The notes: generated by a model not told the origin, from the letters alone. Shown: positions 1-9,413, numbered from the stretch's first letter. The stretch: DNA of 64,000 bases from Pseudomonas khorasanensis (GCF_014268505.2 NZ_JABWQP020000017.1:1-64000); one strand, 5' to 3'. Numbers and translations are program-made.

Positions 1-29
1 AAATTTGCCGTCAACCCCTATTTACAACT

Positions 30-1229
30 TTATTCAGATTTCAACGTGATGCGTGCAAAAGCCTTCTTGCCGGCCTGGCAAACATGCGTCGCGCCCAGTA
101 CATATATAAAGGAGCGATCAACTACCTCACCATCAACACGCACTCCGCCGGCAGCCAGCAGATCCCGTGCCGCGGCCGAGTTCTTCACCAGGCCTGCCTT
201 ATTAAGGACAGCAGCGATAGGCATGTCTTCAGCCGAAGCCAGCTCGATCTCCGGCAAATCATCCGGTAGCTCACCATCCTTCATACGGTTACCCGCGCCA
301 CGATGAGCGTTTGCCGCAGCTTCATCACCATGGAAACGCGCAACGATTTCTTCAGCCAGCTTGATCTTGATGTCCCGCGGATTCGCGCCGGCCTCAACGT
401 CAGCCCGCAATGCATTGATCTCATCCATGGAGCGGAAGCTGAGCAACTCGAAGTAACGCCACATCAGCACATCCGGAATAGACACCAACTTGCTGTACAT
501 CACACCCGGCGCTTCCTGAATACCGACGTAGTTGCCCAGAGACTTGGACATCTTCTTCACGCCATCCAGACCTTCAAGCAACGGCATGGTCAGAATGCAC
601 TGAGCCTCCTGATCATAACCCCGCTGCAGCTCACGCCCCATCAGCAAGTTGAATTTCTGGTCGGTTCCGCCCAGCTCGACATCCGCACGCAGCGCTACCG
701 AGTCATAACCCTGCACCAGCGGATAAAGGAACTCGTGGATAGCGATTGGCTGATTAGTGGTGTAGCGCTTGTCGAAGTCATCGCGCTCGAGCATGCGAGC
801 AACGGTGTACTGCGAAGTCAGACGGATGAAATCCGCCGGACCCATCTTGTCCATCCAGGTGGAATTGAAAGCAACTTCGGTTTTCGCTGGATCGAGGATC
901 TTGAAGACCTGGGTCTTGTAGGTCTCGGCATTTTCCAGAACCTGCTCACGGGTCAGCGGCGGACGCGTAGCACTCTTGCCACTGGGGTCACCGATCATCC
1001 CCGTGAAGTCACCTATAAGGAAGATCACCTGATGCCCCAGCTCCTGGAACTGGCGCAGCTTATTAATAAGCACGGTGTGACCCAAGTGCAGATCCGGAGC
1101 GGTAGGATCGAAACCAGCCTTGATACGCAGCGGTTGGCCGCGCTTGAGCTTCTCGACCAGCTCGGACTCGACCAACAGTTCTTCCGCACCACGTTTAATC
1201 AGCGCTAGCTGCTCTTCAACCGACTTCAT
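30..1229 (-). CDS. tyrS: Tyrosyl-tRNA synthetase
   Basis: Cytosolic class I aminoacyl-tRNA synthetase that charges tRNA-Tyr. The 399-residue product starts at MKSVEEQLALIKRGAEELL. An upstream in-frame extension of 19 residues is possible but looks non-coding. Visible signatures are the HIGH-like HLGH (in DLHLGHTVLINKL), the KMSKS loop (in VKKMSKSLGNYVG) and a C-terminal S4-type RNA-binding domain (around GVRVDGEVVDRS). The protein is of the long TyrRS (TyrZ-like) class found in pseudomonads. It is divergent from the endopeptidase gene at 1442 and shares the 1230-1441 interval with it. Confidence 0.96.
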   Translation of the reverse strand: MKSVEEQLALIKRGAEELLVESELVEKLKRGQPLRIKAGFDPTAPDLHLGHTVLINKLRQFQELGHQVIFLIGDFTGMIGDPSGKSATRPPLTREQVLENAETYKTQVFKILDPAKTEVAFNSTWMDKMGPADFIRLTSQYTVARMLERDDFDKRYTTNQPIAIHEFLYPLVQGYDSVALRADVELGGTDQKFNLLMGRELQRGYDQEAQCILTMPLLEGLDGVKKMSKSLGNYVGIQEAPGVMYSKLVSIPDVLMWRYFELLSFRSMDEINALRADVEAGANPRDIKIKLAEEIVARFHGDEAAANAHRGAGNRMKDGELPDDLPEIELASAEDMPIAAVLNKAGLVKNSAAARDLLAAGGVRVDGEVVDRSFIYVLGATHVCQAGKKAFARITLKSE

Positions 1230-1441
1230 AACAGACCCGCAAGGCTCAGATTCAAAGGGAACCAACCATACAAGAACGCGCGTCAATTACAAGTTTTGCC
1301 CGGCGCACGGACACCAATCCACGGACAGAAAGCCTGTAGACTTGCTTCAGAGATGATTTGGTTATATTTTATACAGTTATTTCATCTTCATCATGTCATT
1401 CATCTTTTCCAATTCATCTATTTCAAAGTCAAAAATTACCT
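1230..1441. promoter_or_regulatory. Divergent promoter interval tyrS/mepM
   Basis: This 212-bp gap separates two divergent genes, so it should hold promoters for both. An AT-rich stretch at about 1354-1385 (TTATATTTTATACAG) is the best candidate for a rightward -10 region. I could not assign paired -35 boxes with confidence. Confidence 0.4.
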
Positions 1442-2866
1442 ATGACCACAGAACCGTCTAAAGCGCCCCCGCTTTACCCGAAGACCCACCTGCTTGCCGC
1501 AAGTGGAATCGCCGCCCTTCTCAGCCTGGCGCTCCTGGTATTTCCATCCAGCGATGTTGAAGCCAAAAAGACAACCCTGAGTCTTGAACTGGAAAGCCCT
1601 GCTGAACAACTGACACAAGATCAAGACGCTGCTGACGCGGCTCAAGCCACAAACGAGCCCGCAGCCTCACCTTTTGCACAAATCGAAAACAGCGACGAAA
1701 ACGCACCGCAAACTGCTGAAACCGCGCCAGCACCTGCTCCACTTGCAGAAAAACCGAAAGAGCCCGGCCACCGTGAAGTCGTCGTATCCAAAGGCGACAC
1801 GCTGTCTACCCTCTTTGAAAAGGTCGGCCTGCCGGCGGCGTCCGTCCATGAAGTGCTTGCCAGTGACAAACAAGCCAAACAGTTCAGCCAGCTCAAGCGC
1901 GGCCAGAAGCTCGAATTCGAACTGAGCCCGGAAGGTCAGTTGACCAGCCTGCACAGCAAGGTCAGTGACGTAGAGACCATTACCCTGACCAAGAACGACA
2001 AGGGCTATTCGTTCAACCGTGTCACCGCCAAACCAACCGTTCGCACCGCTTACGTCCACGGCGTTATCAACAGCTCGCTGTCACAGTCGGCTGCGCGCGC
2101 CGGCCTCTCCCACAGCCTGACCATGGACATGGCCAGCGTCTTCGGCTACGACGTCGATTTTGCGCAGGACATCCGTCAGGGCGACGAATTCGATGTGATT
2201 TACGAGCAGAAAGTCATCAACGGCAAGGCTGTCGGCACCGGCCCGATCCTGTCCGCGCGCTTCACCAACCGCGGCAAGACTTACACCGCCGTTCGCTACA
2301 CCAACAAGCAAGGCAACAGCAGTTACTACACCGCCGATGGCAATAGCATGCGCAAGGCCTTCATCCGTACGCCGGTTGACTTCGCCCGCATCAGCTCGAA
2401 GTTTTCCATGGGCCGCAAACATCCGATCCTCAACAAGATCCGCGCTCACAAAGGCGTTGATTATGCAGCGCCACGGGGCACGCCAATCAAGGCTGCCGGT
2501 GACGGCAAGGTGCTGCTCGCCGGCCGTCGTGGCGGTTATGGCAATACCGTAATCATTCAACACGGCAATACTTACCGTACGCTATACGGCCACATGCAAG
2601 GCTTTGCCAAAGGCGTTAAAACCGGCGGTACCGTCAAGCAGGGCCAGGTGATTGGCTATATTGGCACTACAGGCCTTTCTACCGGCCCGCATTTGCACTA
2701 TGAGTTCCAGGTCAACGGCGTGCACGTCGACCCTCTGGGCCAGAAGCTGCCGATGGCCGATCCAATCGCCAAGTCTGAGCGTGCTCGCTTCCTGGCGCAG
2801 AGCCAGCCGCTGATGGCGCGCATGGATCAAGAGAAGGCCACGATGCTGGCTTCGAGCAAGCGTTAA
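1442..2866 (+). CDS. mepM: Murein DD-endopeptidase, M23 family (MepM-like)
   Basis: Predicted envelope enzyme that cuts peptidoglycan cross-links to allow wall growth. The start at 1442 gives MTTEPSKAPPLYPKTH and 474 residues; the ORF is open for 28 more codons upstream without support. A single hydrophobic segment (around LLAASGIAALLSLALLVF) near residues 15-35 is a membrane anchor or uncleaved signal. It is followed by an Ala/Pro/Glu-rich linker, a LysM/OapA-like region (VVVSKGDTLSTLFEKVGL) and a C-terminal LytM domain. Zinc ligands are visible in GRKHPILNKIRAHKGVDYA and in GPHLHYEFQVNG (HxH). The PAO1 counterpart in this position is known as MepM, a CtpA protease substrate. anmK follows after 3 nt, linking wall turnover with recycling. 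Confidence 0.93.
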   Translation: MTTEPSKAPPLYPKTHLLAASGIAALLSLALLVFPSSDVEAKKTTLSLELESPAEQLTQDQDAADAAQATNEPAASPFAQIENSDENAPQTAETAPAPAPLAEKPKEPGHREVVVSKGDTLSTLFEKVGLPAASVHEVLASDKQAKQFSQLKRGQKLEFELSPEGQLTSLHSKVSDVETITLTKNDKGYSFNRVTAKPTVRTAYVHGVINSSLSQSAARAGLSHSLTMDMASVFGYDVDFAQDIRQGDEFDVIYEQKVINGKAVGTGPILSARFTNRGKTYTAVRYTNKQGNSSYYTADGNSMRKAFIRTPVDFARISSKFSMGRKHPILNKIRAHKGVDYAAPRGTPIKAAGDGKVLLAGRRGGYGNTVIIQHGNTYRTLYGHMQGFAKGVKTGGTVKQGQVIGYIGTTGLSTGPHLHYEFQVNGVHVDPLGQKLPMADPIAKSERARFLAQSQPLMARMDQEKATMLASSKR

Positions 2867-2869
2867 GCC

Positions 2870-3961
2870 ATGGCCCTGTATATCGGTGTGATGTCCGGAA
2901 CCAGTCTCGACGGGCTGGACATTGCCCTGATCGAACAGACCTCGGCGATCAAACTGATCGCCACACACTACATTCCCATGCCTGAATCCCTGCGCGCCGA
3001 GCTGCTTGGCTTATGCGCCAGCGGCCCCGACGAGATTGCCCGTTCTGCGATAGCCCAGCAAAACTGGGTGCAACTCGCCGCCTCGGGCATTAATACCCTC
3101 CTCGCTCAAGAGCAGCTGAAACCCGACGCCATCCGCGCCATTGGGAGTCACGGCCAGACCATCCGCCACGAACCGGCGCGTGGATTTACCGTGCAGATTG
3201 GCAATCCGGCCCTGTTGGCCGAGTTGACCGACATAACCGTCGTCAGTGATTTCCGCAGTCGCGATGTGGCAGCCGGCGGTCAAGGCGCGCCTCTGGTTCC
3301 GGCCTTCCACGAAGCTTTGTTTGAAGAGCGCACCGGTAATCAGGCGGTCTTGAATGTCGGCGGTTTCAGCAATCTCAGTCTGATTGAGCCGAACAAGCCT
3401 GTAGCCGGTTTCGACTGTGGCCCCGGGAATGTTCTGATGGATGCCTGGATTCAGCAGCAGCGCGGCGAGAACTATGACCGAGACGGGCTATGGGCGGGCA
3501 CAGGCACTGTTCAACCGGCCCTGCTCAAGGCCTTGCTCAGCGACCCTTTCTTCACTACCAAGGGTCCGAAGAGTACGGGCCGCGAAGTGTTCAATCTGTC
3601 CTGGCTGGAACAGCATCTTTCGCGTTTGGCGCCTTTCGCTGCGCAAGACGTGCAGGCCACGCTGCTCGAACTGACTGCGCTGACGATCGTCGAATCGCTG
3701 CAAAGCGCCCAGACGGACACCCAGGAACTGCTGGTCTGTGGCGGCGGCGCGCACAATCGAACGCTCATGAAGCGCCTGGCGGAGCTATTGCCCAACGCCA
3801 AGGTCGCCAGCACCGCCACCCATGGTGTTGACCCGGACTGGGTAGAAGCCATGGCTTTCGCCTGGCTCGCCCATTGCTGCCTGGAGGGGATCGCCGCCAA
3901 CCGCCCGAGTGTCACTGGCGCCCGCGGCCTGCGGTTACTCGGCGCCATCTACCCGGCATAA
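2870..3961 (+). CDS. anmK: Anhydro-N-acetylmuramic acid kinase
   Basis: Phosphorylates and opens 1,6-anhydro-MurNAc released by lytic transglycosylases, giving MurNAc-6-phosphate for peptidoglycan recycling. The protein has 363 residues, the usual family length. It begins MALYIGVMSGTSLDGLDIAL, the N-terminal phosphate-binding motif of the ASKHA fold. Other landmarks are GSHGQTIRH, DFRSRDVAAGGQGAPLVP and the C-terminal LLVCGGGAHNRTLM. It lies 3 nt behind mepM and is probably co-transcribed with it. AmgK and MurU, which act later in the Pseudomonas recycling route, are encoded at 32.8-34.5 kb. Confidence 0.97.
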   Translation: MALYIGVMSGTSLDGLDIALIEQTSAIKLIATHYIPMPESLRAELLGLCASGPDEIARSAIAQQNWVQLAASGINTLLAQEQLKPDAIRAIGSHGQTIRHEPARGFTVQIGNPALLAELTDITVVSDFRSRDVAAGGQGAPLVPAFHEALFEERTGNQAVLNVGGFSNLSLIEPNKPVAGFDCGPGNVLMDAWIQQQRGENYDRDGLWAGTGTVQPALLKALLSDPFFTTKGPKSTGREVFNLSWLEQHLSRLAPFAAQDVQATLLELTALTIVESLQSAQTDTQELLVCGGGAHNRTLMKRLAELLPNAKVASTATHGVDPDWVEAMAFAWLAHCCLEGIAANRPSVTGARGLRLLGAIYPA

Positions 3962-3973
3962 GCTCCACAAACG

Positions 3974-4009
3974 AAAACGCCGCAGATCCGAAAGGCTCTG
4001 CGGCGTTTT
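3974..4009. terminator. Bidirectional terminator between anmK and erpA
   Basis: Perfect 13-bp inverted repeat: AAAACGCCGCAGA (3974-3986) and TCTGCGGCGTTTT (3997-4009) around a 10-nt loop. T runs on both sides serve the two convergent genes. Confidence 0.92.
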
Positions 4010-4030
4010 GCTGTGTACAGTGAAGCGCGA

Positions 4031-4381
4031 TCAGATCGAGAACGAAGATCCGCATCCACAGGTGGTGGTGGCGTTAGGGTTCTTGATCACGAAACGCGAA
4101 CCCTCCAGGCCTTCCTGGTAATCCACTTCGGCACCGGCCAGGTACTGAAAGCTCATCGGATCAACCACCAGACTCACACCTTCGCGCTCCACGATGGTGT
4201 CGTCATCGGCCACATCTTCATCGAAGGTAAAACCGTATTGAAACCCTGAACAACCGCCGCCCGTAACGAATACGCGCAGCTTCAAGCGATCATTCCCCTC
4301 TTCATCGACCAGGCTCTTCACCTTGTGCGCAGCACCTTGAGTGAATTGCAAAGCCGTGGGGGTGAAGGATTCGACGCTCAT
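4031..4381 (-). CDS. erpA: Iron-sulfur cluster insertion protein ErpA
   Basis: A-type carrier that delivers Fe-S clusters to apo-proteins, including the isoprenoid pathway enzymes IspG/IspH in the known bacterial system. The 116-residue protein has the three conserved cysteines: one in TGGGCSGFQYGF and two in the C-terminal CGCGSSFSI. It is monocistronic and converges on anmK through the shared terminator at 3974-4009. The start MSVESFTPTALQFTQGAA is well placed. Confidence 0.96.
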   Translation of the reverse strand: MSVESFTPTALQFTQGAAHKVKSLVDEEGNDRLKLRVFVTGGGCSGFQYGFTFDEDVADDDTIVEREGVSLVVDPMSFQYLAGAEVDYQEGLEGSRFVIKNPNATTTCGCGSSFSI

Positions 4382-4469
4382 GCTGACTATCTCCCGGCGT
4401 TACGCCGCCATAATGCGTGATGACGCGCATTATCCGCTTGTCCTAGAAAATTGGTCAACTATTAGAGGA

Positions 4470-4528
4470 GCAGCGGCAAGCTTCAAGCGGTGAGCTTCAA
4501 GCTTGCGACTTACAACTGGTAGCTGCTT
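4470..4528. repeat. CAAGCTTCAAGC-type palindromic repeat
   Basis: The intergenic stretch between argC (stop at 4529) and erpA contains interleaved inverted units: GCAAGCTT (4476-4483) with AAGCTTGC (4499-4506), and an outer AGCAGC/AGCTGCTT pair. The same word family recurs as a larger inverted repeat at 44521-44616. It may act as the argC terminator. Confidence 0.65.
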
Positions 4529-5563
4529 CTAAGGCAGCATGCCGGCGTGGGACAGACCGAAGCGCTCATCCAGCCCGAACAGAATGTTCATGTTCTGCAC
4601 CGCCTGGCCCGAGGCGCCTTTGACCAGATTGTCGATTACCGAAAGTACCACCACCAAGTCAGCGTCCTGGGGACGATGCACGGCGATACGGCAGACGTTG
4701 GCACCACGCACGCTACGAGTTTCCGGGTGACTGCCCGCCGGCATAACGTCGACGAACGGCTCGTTGGCGTAACGCTTTTCAAACAGCGCCTGCAGATCCA
4801 CCGAACGATCAACCACGGTTGCGTAGAGCGTGGAGTGAATACCGCGAATCATCGGCGTCAGGTGCGGCACAAACGTCAGACCGACTTCCTTGCCCGCCGC
4901 ACGACGCAGGCCTTGGCGTATTTCTGGCAAATGACGGTGACCTTTTACCGCATAAGCCTTCATGCTTTCCGATGTCTCGGCATACAGAGAACCGACGGCC
5001 GCTCCCCGACCGGCACCGCTGACACCCGACTTGCAGTCGGCGATCAGGCGTGAAGCGTCGGCCAGACCCGCCTCAAGCAATGGCAGGAAACCCAGTTGTG
5101 TTGCGGTTGGGTAGCAGCCCGGTACAGCGATCAAACGCGCGTTCCGGATCTGCTCACGATTGACTTCCGGCAACCCATAAACCGCTTCATCGAGCAGCTC
5201 CGGCGCGCCGTGCGGCTGGCCGTACCATTTGGCCCATTCGTCGGCATCCTGCAGGCGGAAGTCAGCCGACAGGTCGATGACTTTAGTGCCCGCTGCGAGC
5301 AGTTCGCCTGCCAGTGCGTGGGCCACGCCATGGGGAGTCGCAAAGAACACCACATCGCAAGCACCGAGGGTTTTGATGTCCGGCACGCTGAACGCCAGGC
5401 CGTCGTAATGGCCGCGCAGGTTTGGGTACATGTCAGCGACGGCGAGACCGGCCTCGGATCGGGAAGTGATCACCACCACTTCTGCCTGCGGATGCTGTGC
5501 CAACAGACGCAGCAGTTCGACACCGGTGTAACCCGTGCCGCCGACGATACCGACCTTGACCAT
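4529..5563 (-). CDS. argC: N-acetyl-gamma-glutamyl-phosphate reductase
   Basis: Third step of arginine biosynthesis: NADPH-dependent reduction of N-acetylglutamyl-5-phosphate to the semialdehyde. The start at 5563 gives MVKVGIVGGTGYTGVELLRL (Rossmann GxxGxxG) and 344 residues; a 24-codon upstream extension is discarded. The catalytic cysteine is in LIAVPGCYPTATQLG, and GHRHLPEI supplies the active-site histidine. It stands apart from other arg genes, as is common in Pseudomonas. Confidence 0.97.
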   Translation of the reverse strand: MVKVGIVGGTGYTGVELLRLLAQHPQAEVVVITSRSEAGLAVADMYPNLRGHYDGLAFSVPDIKTLGACDVVFFATPHGVAHALAGELLAAGTKVIDLSADFRLQDADEWAKWYGQPHGAPELLDEAVYGLPEVNREQIRNARLIAVPGCYPTATQLGFLPLLEAGLADASRLIADCKSGVSGAGRGAAVGSLYAETSESMKAYAVKGHRHLPEIRQGLRRAAGKEVGLTFVPHLTPMIRGIHSTLYATVVDRSVDLQALFEKRYANEPFVDVMPAGSHPETRSVRGANVCRIAVHRPQDADLVVVLSVIDNLVKGASGQAVQNMNILFGLDERFGLSHAGMLP

Positions 5564-5697
5564 AAACCTGCCCTCAACGAACCCACTGGAAAGCCGTCGA
5601 TAATAGGGGCCGCGCGCGCCTGCGACAACCGCCAAGGTGACGCGCGGACGCTCAAGCCTCTACTATCTGGCTACCGTGAATGAGGGAATAACCAAAA

Positions 5698-6126
5698 ATG
5701 CTCTATCTATGGCTCAAAGCGTTTCACATCGTCAGCGTCGTCTGCTGGTTTGCCGGACTGTTTTATCTGCCGCGCCTGTTCGTTTATCACGCACAAAGCG
5801 AAGACACGATCAGCAAAGAGCGCTTCAGCGTCATGGAGCGCAAACTGTATCGCGGCATCATGGGCCCGGCGATGATCGCTACGCTGATCTTCGGCGGCTG
5901 GCTGATCTACCTCAACCCGTCGCTCTTCAGCCAGGGCGGCTGGATCCACGCGAAACTGACCCTGGTCGTGTTGCTGATCGGCTACCACCACATGTGCGGC
6001 GCGCAGGTGAAACGCTTCGCTCGTGGCGAAAACACCCGCAGCCATGTCTTTTATCGCTGGTTCAATGAAGTGCCGGTTCTGATATTGCTGGCTATCGTAA
6101 TTCTGGTCGTGGTCAAGCCGTTCTAA
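5698..6126 (+). CDS. hemJ: Protoporphyrinogen oxidase HemJ
   Basis: Integral membrane protein of the HemJ (CopD-like) family. It oxidises protoporphyrinogen IX to protoporphyrin IX late in heme synthesis in bacteria that lack HemG/HemY. The 142-residue protein has about four hydrophobic segments. Its N-terminal helix carries the conserved histidine (LWLKAFHIVSVVCWFAGLFY), followed by LPRLFVYHAQ and the family residues in GYHHMCGAQVKRFA. It is divergent from argC. Confidence 0.9.
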   Translation: MLYLWLKAFHIVSVVCWFAGLFYLPRLFVYHAQSEDTISKERFSVMERKLYRGIMGPAMIATLIFGGWLIYLNPSLFSQGGWIHAKLTLVVLLIGYHHMCGAQVKRFARGENTRSHVFYRWFNEVPVLILLAIVILVVVKPF

Positions 6127-6158
6127 CTTCAATCAGTACAGATCTCTGGGGTGTTCAT

Positions 6159-7127
6159 ATGTCGCTGCCCGCTCTGCTCGAACAACGTCTGCGTCTGCCC
6201 GTGGTGGCGGCGCCGATGTTCCTGATCTCCAATCCCGAACTGGTGCTCGCCTGCTGCTGCAACGGCGTGGTCGGCAGTTTTCCGGCGCTCAACCAGCGTG
6301 AAAGCAGTGGGTTCAAGGCGTGGCTGGAGCAGATCGAAGCGGGCCTCGCGACGCTGGAAAATCCGGCCCCTTATGCGGTAAACCTGATCGTTCACCACAG
6401 TAACCCGCGCTTACAGGCGGATCTGGACATCTGCGTCGAACACAAGGTACCGATCGTTATCACCAGCCTCGGCGCGGTGAAAGAACTGGTCGATGCGGTG
6501 CACGGCTATGGCGGCCTGGTTTTTCATGACGTCACCACGCGTCGCCATGCCGAGAAAGCCGCTGAAGCGGGTGTCGACGGTCTGATCGCTGTCGCGGCCG
6601 GTGCCGGTGGTCATGCCGGCACCTGGAGTCCGTTTGCGTTGATTGCCGAGATTCGTCAGTTCTTCGACAAGACGCTGCTGCTTGCAGGATGTTTGAACCA
6701 CGGCCATGAGATTCTGGCCGCGCAGTTACTTGGCGCGGATTTGGCCTACTTCGGTACGCGATTTATTGGCACCACTGAAAGTCACGCGCCTGACGCTTAT
6801 AAAGAGATGCTGCTGACAGCCAAGGCTGCCGACATCATTCATACTCCAGCGGTGTCAGGGGTGCCGGCCAGTTTCATGCGCCAGAGTCTGCAGGCTGCCG
6901 GTTTCGACATGGCGGCGCTGCAGGGCAAGGGCGAAGTAAACTTCGGCGACAAACTCAAACCAATCAATGACGAAGCCAAAGCCTGGAAGACCGTGTGGTC
7001 GGCAGGCCAGGGTGTCGGGCAGATCGATGATCTGCCGAGTGTGGATCAACTGATCGCACGTCTCGACGCCGAATATCGTCAGGCCCAGACGCACGCTGCA
7101 CAGTTGCCACAACGCTGGCCTCGCTGA
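6159..7127 (+). CDS. Nitronate monooxygenase-like FMN flavoprotein
   Basis: TIM-barrel flavoenzyme of the nitronate monooxygenase/2-nitropropane dioxygenase family, 322 residues. Signatures are the N-terminal LPVVAAPMFLISNPELVLA, the AGAGGHAGTWSPFALIAE loop with the expected active-site histidine, and a phosphate-binding segment GADLAYFGTRFIGTTES. The family oxidises alkyl nitronates such as propionate 3-nitronate, but the physiological substrate here cannot be read from sequence. It follows hemJ by 32 nt and may share its transcript. Confidence 0.85.
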   Translation: MSLPALLEQRLRLPVVAAPMFLISNPELVLACCCNGVVGSFPALNQRESSGFKAWLEQIEAGLATLENPAPYAVNLIVHHSNPRLQADLDICVEHKVPIVITSLGAVKELVDAVHGYGGLVFHDVTTRRHAEKAAEAGVDGLIAVAAGAGGHAGTWSPFALIAEIRQFFDKTLLLAGCLNHGHEILAAQLLGADLAYFGTRFIGTTESHAPDAYKEMLLTAKAADIIHTPAVSGVPASFMRQSLQAAGFDMAALQGKGEVNFGDKLKPINDEAKAWKTVWSAGQGVGQIDDLPSVDQLIARLDAEYRQAQTHAAQLPQRWPR

Positions 7128-7206
7128 AAGAGACCCGGCCAGCCACAAGCGGGCTGGACTTACCCTGAATATCCGCCAATTCAATCGCGACAAGGATGCC
7201 TCGGCC

Positions 7207-8157
7207 ATGAGCGAACCCCGTTACAAGATCGTCTTCGACGGCGCGCTCCAGCCCGGCGTCGACCTCACCACCGCCAAACTGGATCTGGCGGACCTGTTCA
7301 AAAGCGACGTGGCCGCCATTGAGCGCCTGTTCAGTGGCCGCGCCGTCGCCCTCAAGCGCGACCTGTCCCACAGCGATGCCCAGACTTATCTGCAAGCGCT
7401 GAACAAAACCGGGATCGACGCGCGGATTGAAACGGAAACCGCCATTGAGCTGAGTCTGGCAGACGTACATGAAAATCCCGCCGCAGTCACCGAGCCGGAC
7501 TCACCCTATGCGCCACCGCGCGCAAGCGTCGGCGAAAATATGCCACCGTTTGCCGCACTCAAGCCATTCAGTGTCGAAGGCCGCATCGGTCGCCTGCGCT
7601 TTCTGGCATGGACCATGGTGTTGAGTCTGGTGACCCTTCCCATCGTCGGTGTGTTCGCCTTGCTTGCTTTGGGACTGGTCAGCGGCGACTCGACCACCGG
7701 ACTGATCATCGGCGGGATTGTCGCGTTCTTCCTGTTCATCGGCTTCTTGATCGTCAGCATCCTCTTCAGCGTGCAGCGCCTGCACGATATCGGCTGGTCA
7801 GGCTGGCTCTGGCTGTTGAATCTGGTGCCGTTCGTGGGCGGCTTTTTCCCGCTGGTGATCATGGTCGTCCCCGGCAATAGCGGCGCCAACCGTTATGGTC
7901 CGCCACCTCCACCCAACAGCACGGCGGTCAAAGTGCTGTGCTCGTTGTGGATTGTGTTCTTGGCGCTGATTTTTGCCGGAGGGATACTCGGTGGGTTCTC
8001 GGCCGTCCAGCAGGAATACGAAAGCAACCTGGAAAGCAGTTATGACAGCGGCTCGGTGAACACCGATGAAATCGAGGTCGAGGTCGAACCCCCGGCAATT
8101 TCCGCGGACGATGCAGCCGAAGCGGCGCAGCCCCCTGTAGACTCTGCGAAAGAATGA
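7207..8157 (+). CDS. DUF805 domain membrane protein
   Basis: Protein of unknown function, 316 residues. The first ~115 residues are soluble and show internal repetition-like helices (PGVDLTTAKLDLADLFKSD). A DUF805 membrane domain follows, with about four hydrophobic segments (LAWTMVLSLVTLPIVGVFAL; GFLIVSILFSVQRLHDIGWS; GWLWLLNLVPFVGGFFPLVI; WIVFLALIFAGGILGGF). The tail is acidic (EIEVEVEPPAISADDAAEAA). The motif RLHDIGWSGW is typical of DUF805. The N-terminal module may sense or bind a partner; no function is assigned. Confidence 0.85.
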   Translation: MSEPRYKIVFDGALQPGVDLTTAKLDLADLFKSDVAAIERLFSGRAVALKRDLSHSDAQTYLQALNKTGIDARIETETAIELSLADVHENPAAVTEPDSPYAPPRASVGENMPPFAALKPFSVEGRIGRLRFLAWTMVLSLVTLPIVGVFALLALGLVSGDSTTGLIIGGIVAFFLFIGFLIVSILFSVQRLHDIGWSGWLWLLNLVPFVGGFFPLVIMVVPGNSGANRYGPPPPPNSTAVKVLCSLWIVFLALIFAGGILGGFSAVQQEYESNLESSYDSGSVNTDEIEVEVEPPAISADDAAEAAQPPVDSAKE

Positions 8158-8218
8158 ACAGCGCTCCCCGCCGTGACAACCGCGTCACTGGCGCGGAGCT
8201 GTTGCGATGGAGAATTGC

Positions 8219-9007
8219 ATGACCCGTTACGCTCTGATCACTGGCGCCTCCAGCGGCATCGGCCTTGCCATGGCCGAAGCGCTAGCCCGGCGCGGCCGCA
8301 GCCTGATTCTGGTGGCAAGACAGCGTGATCAGCTGGAAAGTATTGCCATCGAATTGACCCAGCGCTTTGATGTGGAAGTGTTGTTTCGCGCCTGCGACCT
8401 CGGTGAACCCTTGCGCCTGTCCGGCTTTTTGCTGGAACTGGAAGAAGGAGACCGGCAGATAGACCTTCTGGTCAATTGCGCCGGCATCGGCACGTGCGGC
8501 CCGTTCCTGGCGCAGGACTGGATGACCGAGCAGGACCTTATCGAGGTCAACATCCTCGCCCTCACCCGCCTGTGCCATGCGGTGGGTAACAGCATGGCGC
8601 TGCAGGGTGGCGGACAGATCTTGAACGTCGCCTCGGTGGCCGCTTACAGCCCGGGCCCGTGGATGAGCACTTATCACGCCAGCAAAGCTTACGTTCTGCA
8701 CTTTTCTGAAGCCCTGCGCGTCGAGCTCAAGCAAAGCGGCGTGAAGGTGTCGGTATTGTGTCCCGGTCCGACCCGCACGGCGTTCTTTCGCACCGCGCAA
8801 CTGAACAGCGAAAAAATCGAGAAAAGTGGCTCTATGATGAGTCCGGAAGAGGTCGCGCTGCATGCCGTGCGGGCTCTGGACAAAAACCGCGCGATCATCA
8901 TTCCGGGACGACGCAACCGCTGGCGCGCGTTCCTGCCGCGATTGGGTTCACGCTGGCTCAATCGCACGATTGTCGGCATGGTCAATAAAACTTACTGCCC
9001 CCGCTAG
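8219..9007 (+). CDS. SDR-family oxidoreductase
   Basis: Short-chain dehydrogenase/reductase of 262 residues. The start at 8219 gives MTRYALITGASSGIGLAMAE and is preferred over 8207, because GGAGA lies 5-9 nt ahead. Classical SDR features are TGxxxGIG at residues 8-14, NCAG (in LLVNCAGIGTCG), the catalytic Ser and YxxxK (YHASKAY) and the CPGPTRT segment after the active site. It resembles the DltE/YqjQ-like SDR subgroup. The substrate is unknown. Confidence 0.88.
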   Translation: MTRYALITGASSGIGLAMAEALARRGRSLILVARQRDQLESIAIELTQRFDVEVLFRACDLGEPLRLSGFLLELEEGDRQIDLLVNCAGIGTCGPFLAQDWMTEQDLIEVNILALTRLCHAVGNSMALQGGGQILNVASVAAYSPGPWMSTYHASKAYVLHFSEALRVELKQSGVKVSVLCPGPTRTAFFRTAQLNSEKIEKSGSMMSPEEVALHAVRALDKNRAIIIPGRRNRWRAFLPRLGSRWLNRTIVGMVNKTYCPR

Positions 9008-9063
9008 AAAACGACTTCTAACGCGGCGCATTCGATTCAGCCCAACACAACGGAGAAACAGCA

Positions 9064-9402
9064 GTGGATACTCTGTTCACCAAGATCATCAACCGGGAAA
9101 TCCCGGCCAGGATCATTTACGAGGACGACCAGGTTCTGGCGTTCCACGACATCGCCCCGCAGGCTCCGGTGCACTTTCTGGTGATCCCGAAGAAACCGGT
9201 GCGCACACTCAATGACCTGACCGAGGACGACAAGGCTTTGGCCGGGCACATTCTGTTCACTGCGCAGCGTCTGGCGCTGGAACTGGGTTGCGAGGAAGGC
9301 TTTCGCGTGGTGATGAATTGCAATGAACTCGGTGGACAGACTGTCTATCACATTCATATGCACGTGCTGGGTCAGCGCCAGATGAACTGGCCGCCGGGCT
9401 GA
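9064..9402 (+). CDS. HIT-family nucleotide-binding protein (HinT-like)
   Basis: Histidine-triad phosphoramidase/nucleotide hydrolase of 112 residues, the family length. The active-site triad HIHMH is at residues 96-100. The gene uses a GTG start (9064) with GGAG at 9053-9056. It starts DTLFTKIINREIPARIIYED after the initiator, as in HinT proteins that hydrolyse aminoacyl- and lysyl-AMP. The exact cellular role is uncertain. Confidence 0.92.
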   Translation: MDTLFTKIINREIPARIIYEDDQVLAFHDIAPQAPVHFLVIPKKPVRTLNDLTEDDKALAGHILFTAQRLALELGCEEGFRVVMNCNELGGQTVYHIHMHVLGQRQMNWPPG

Positions 9403-9413
9403 AGCGACCTGTG

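Noticed and set aside
1..29. Possible feature left of tyrS
   Set aside because: Only 29 bases are visible and no structure or coding signal can be supported.
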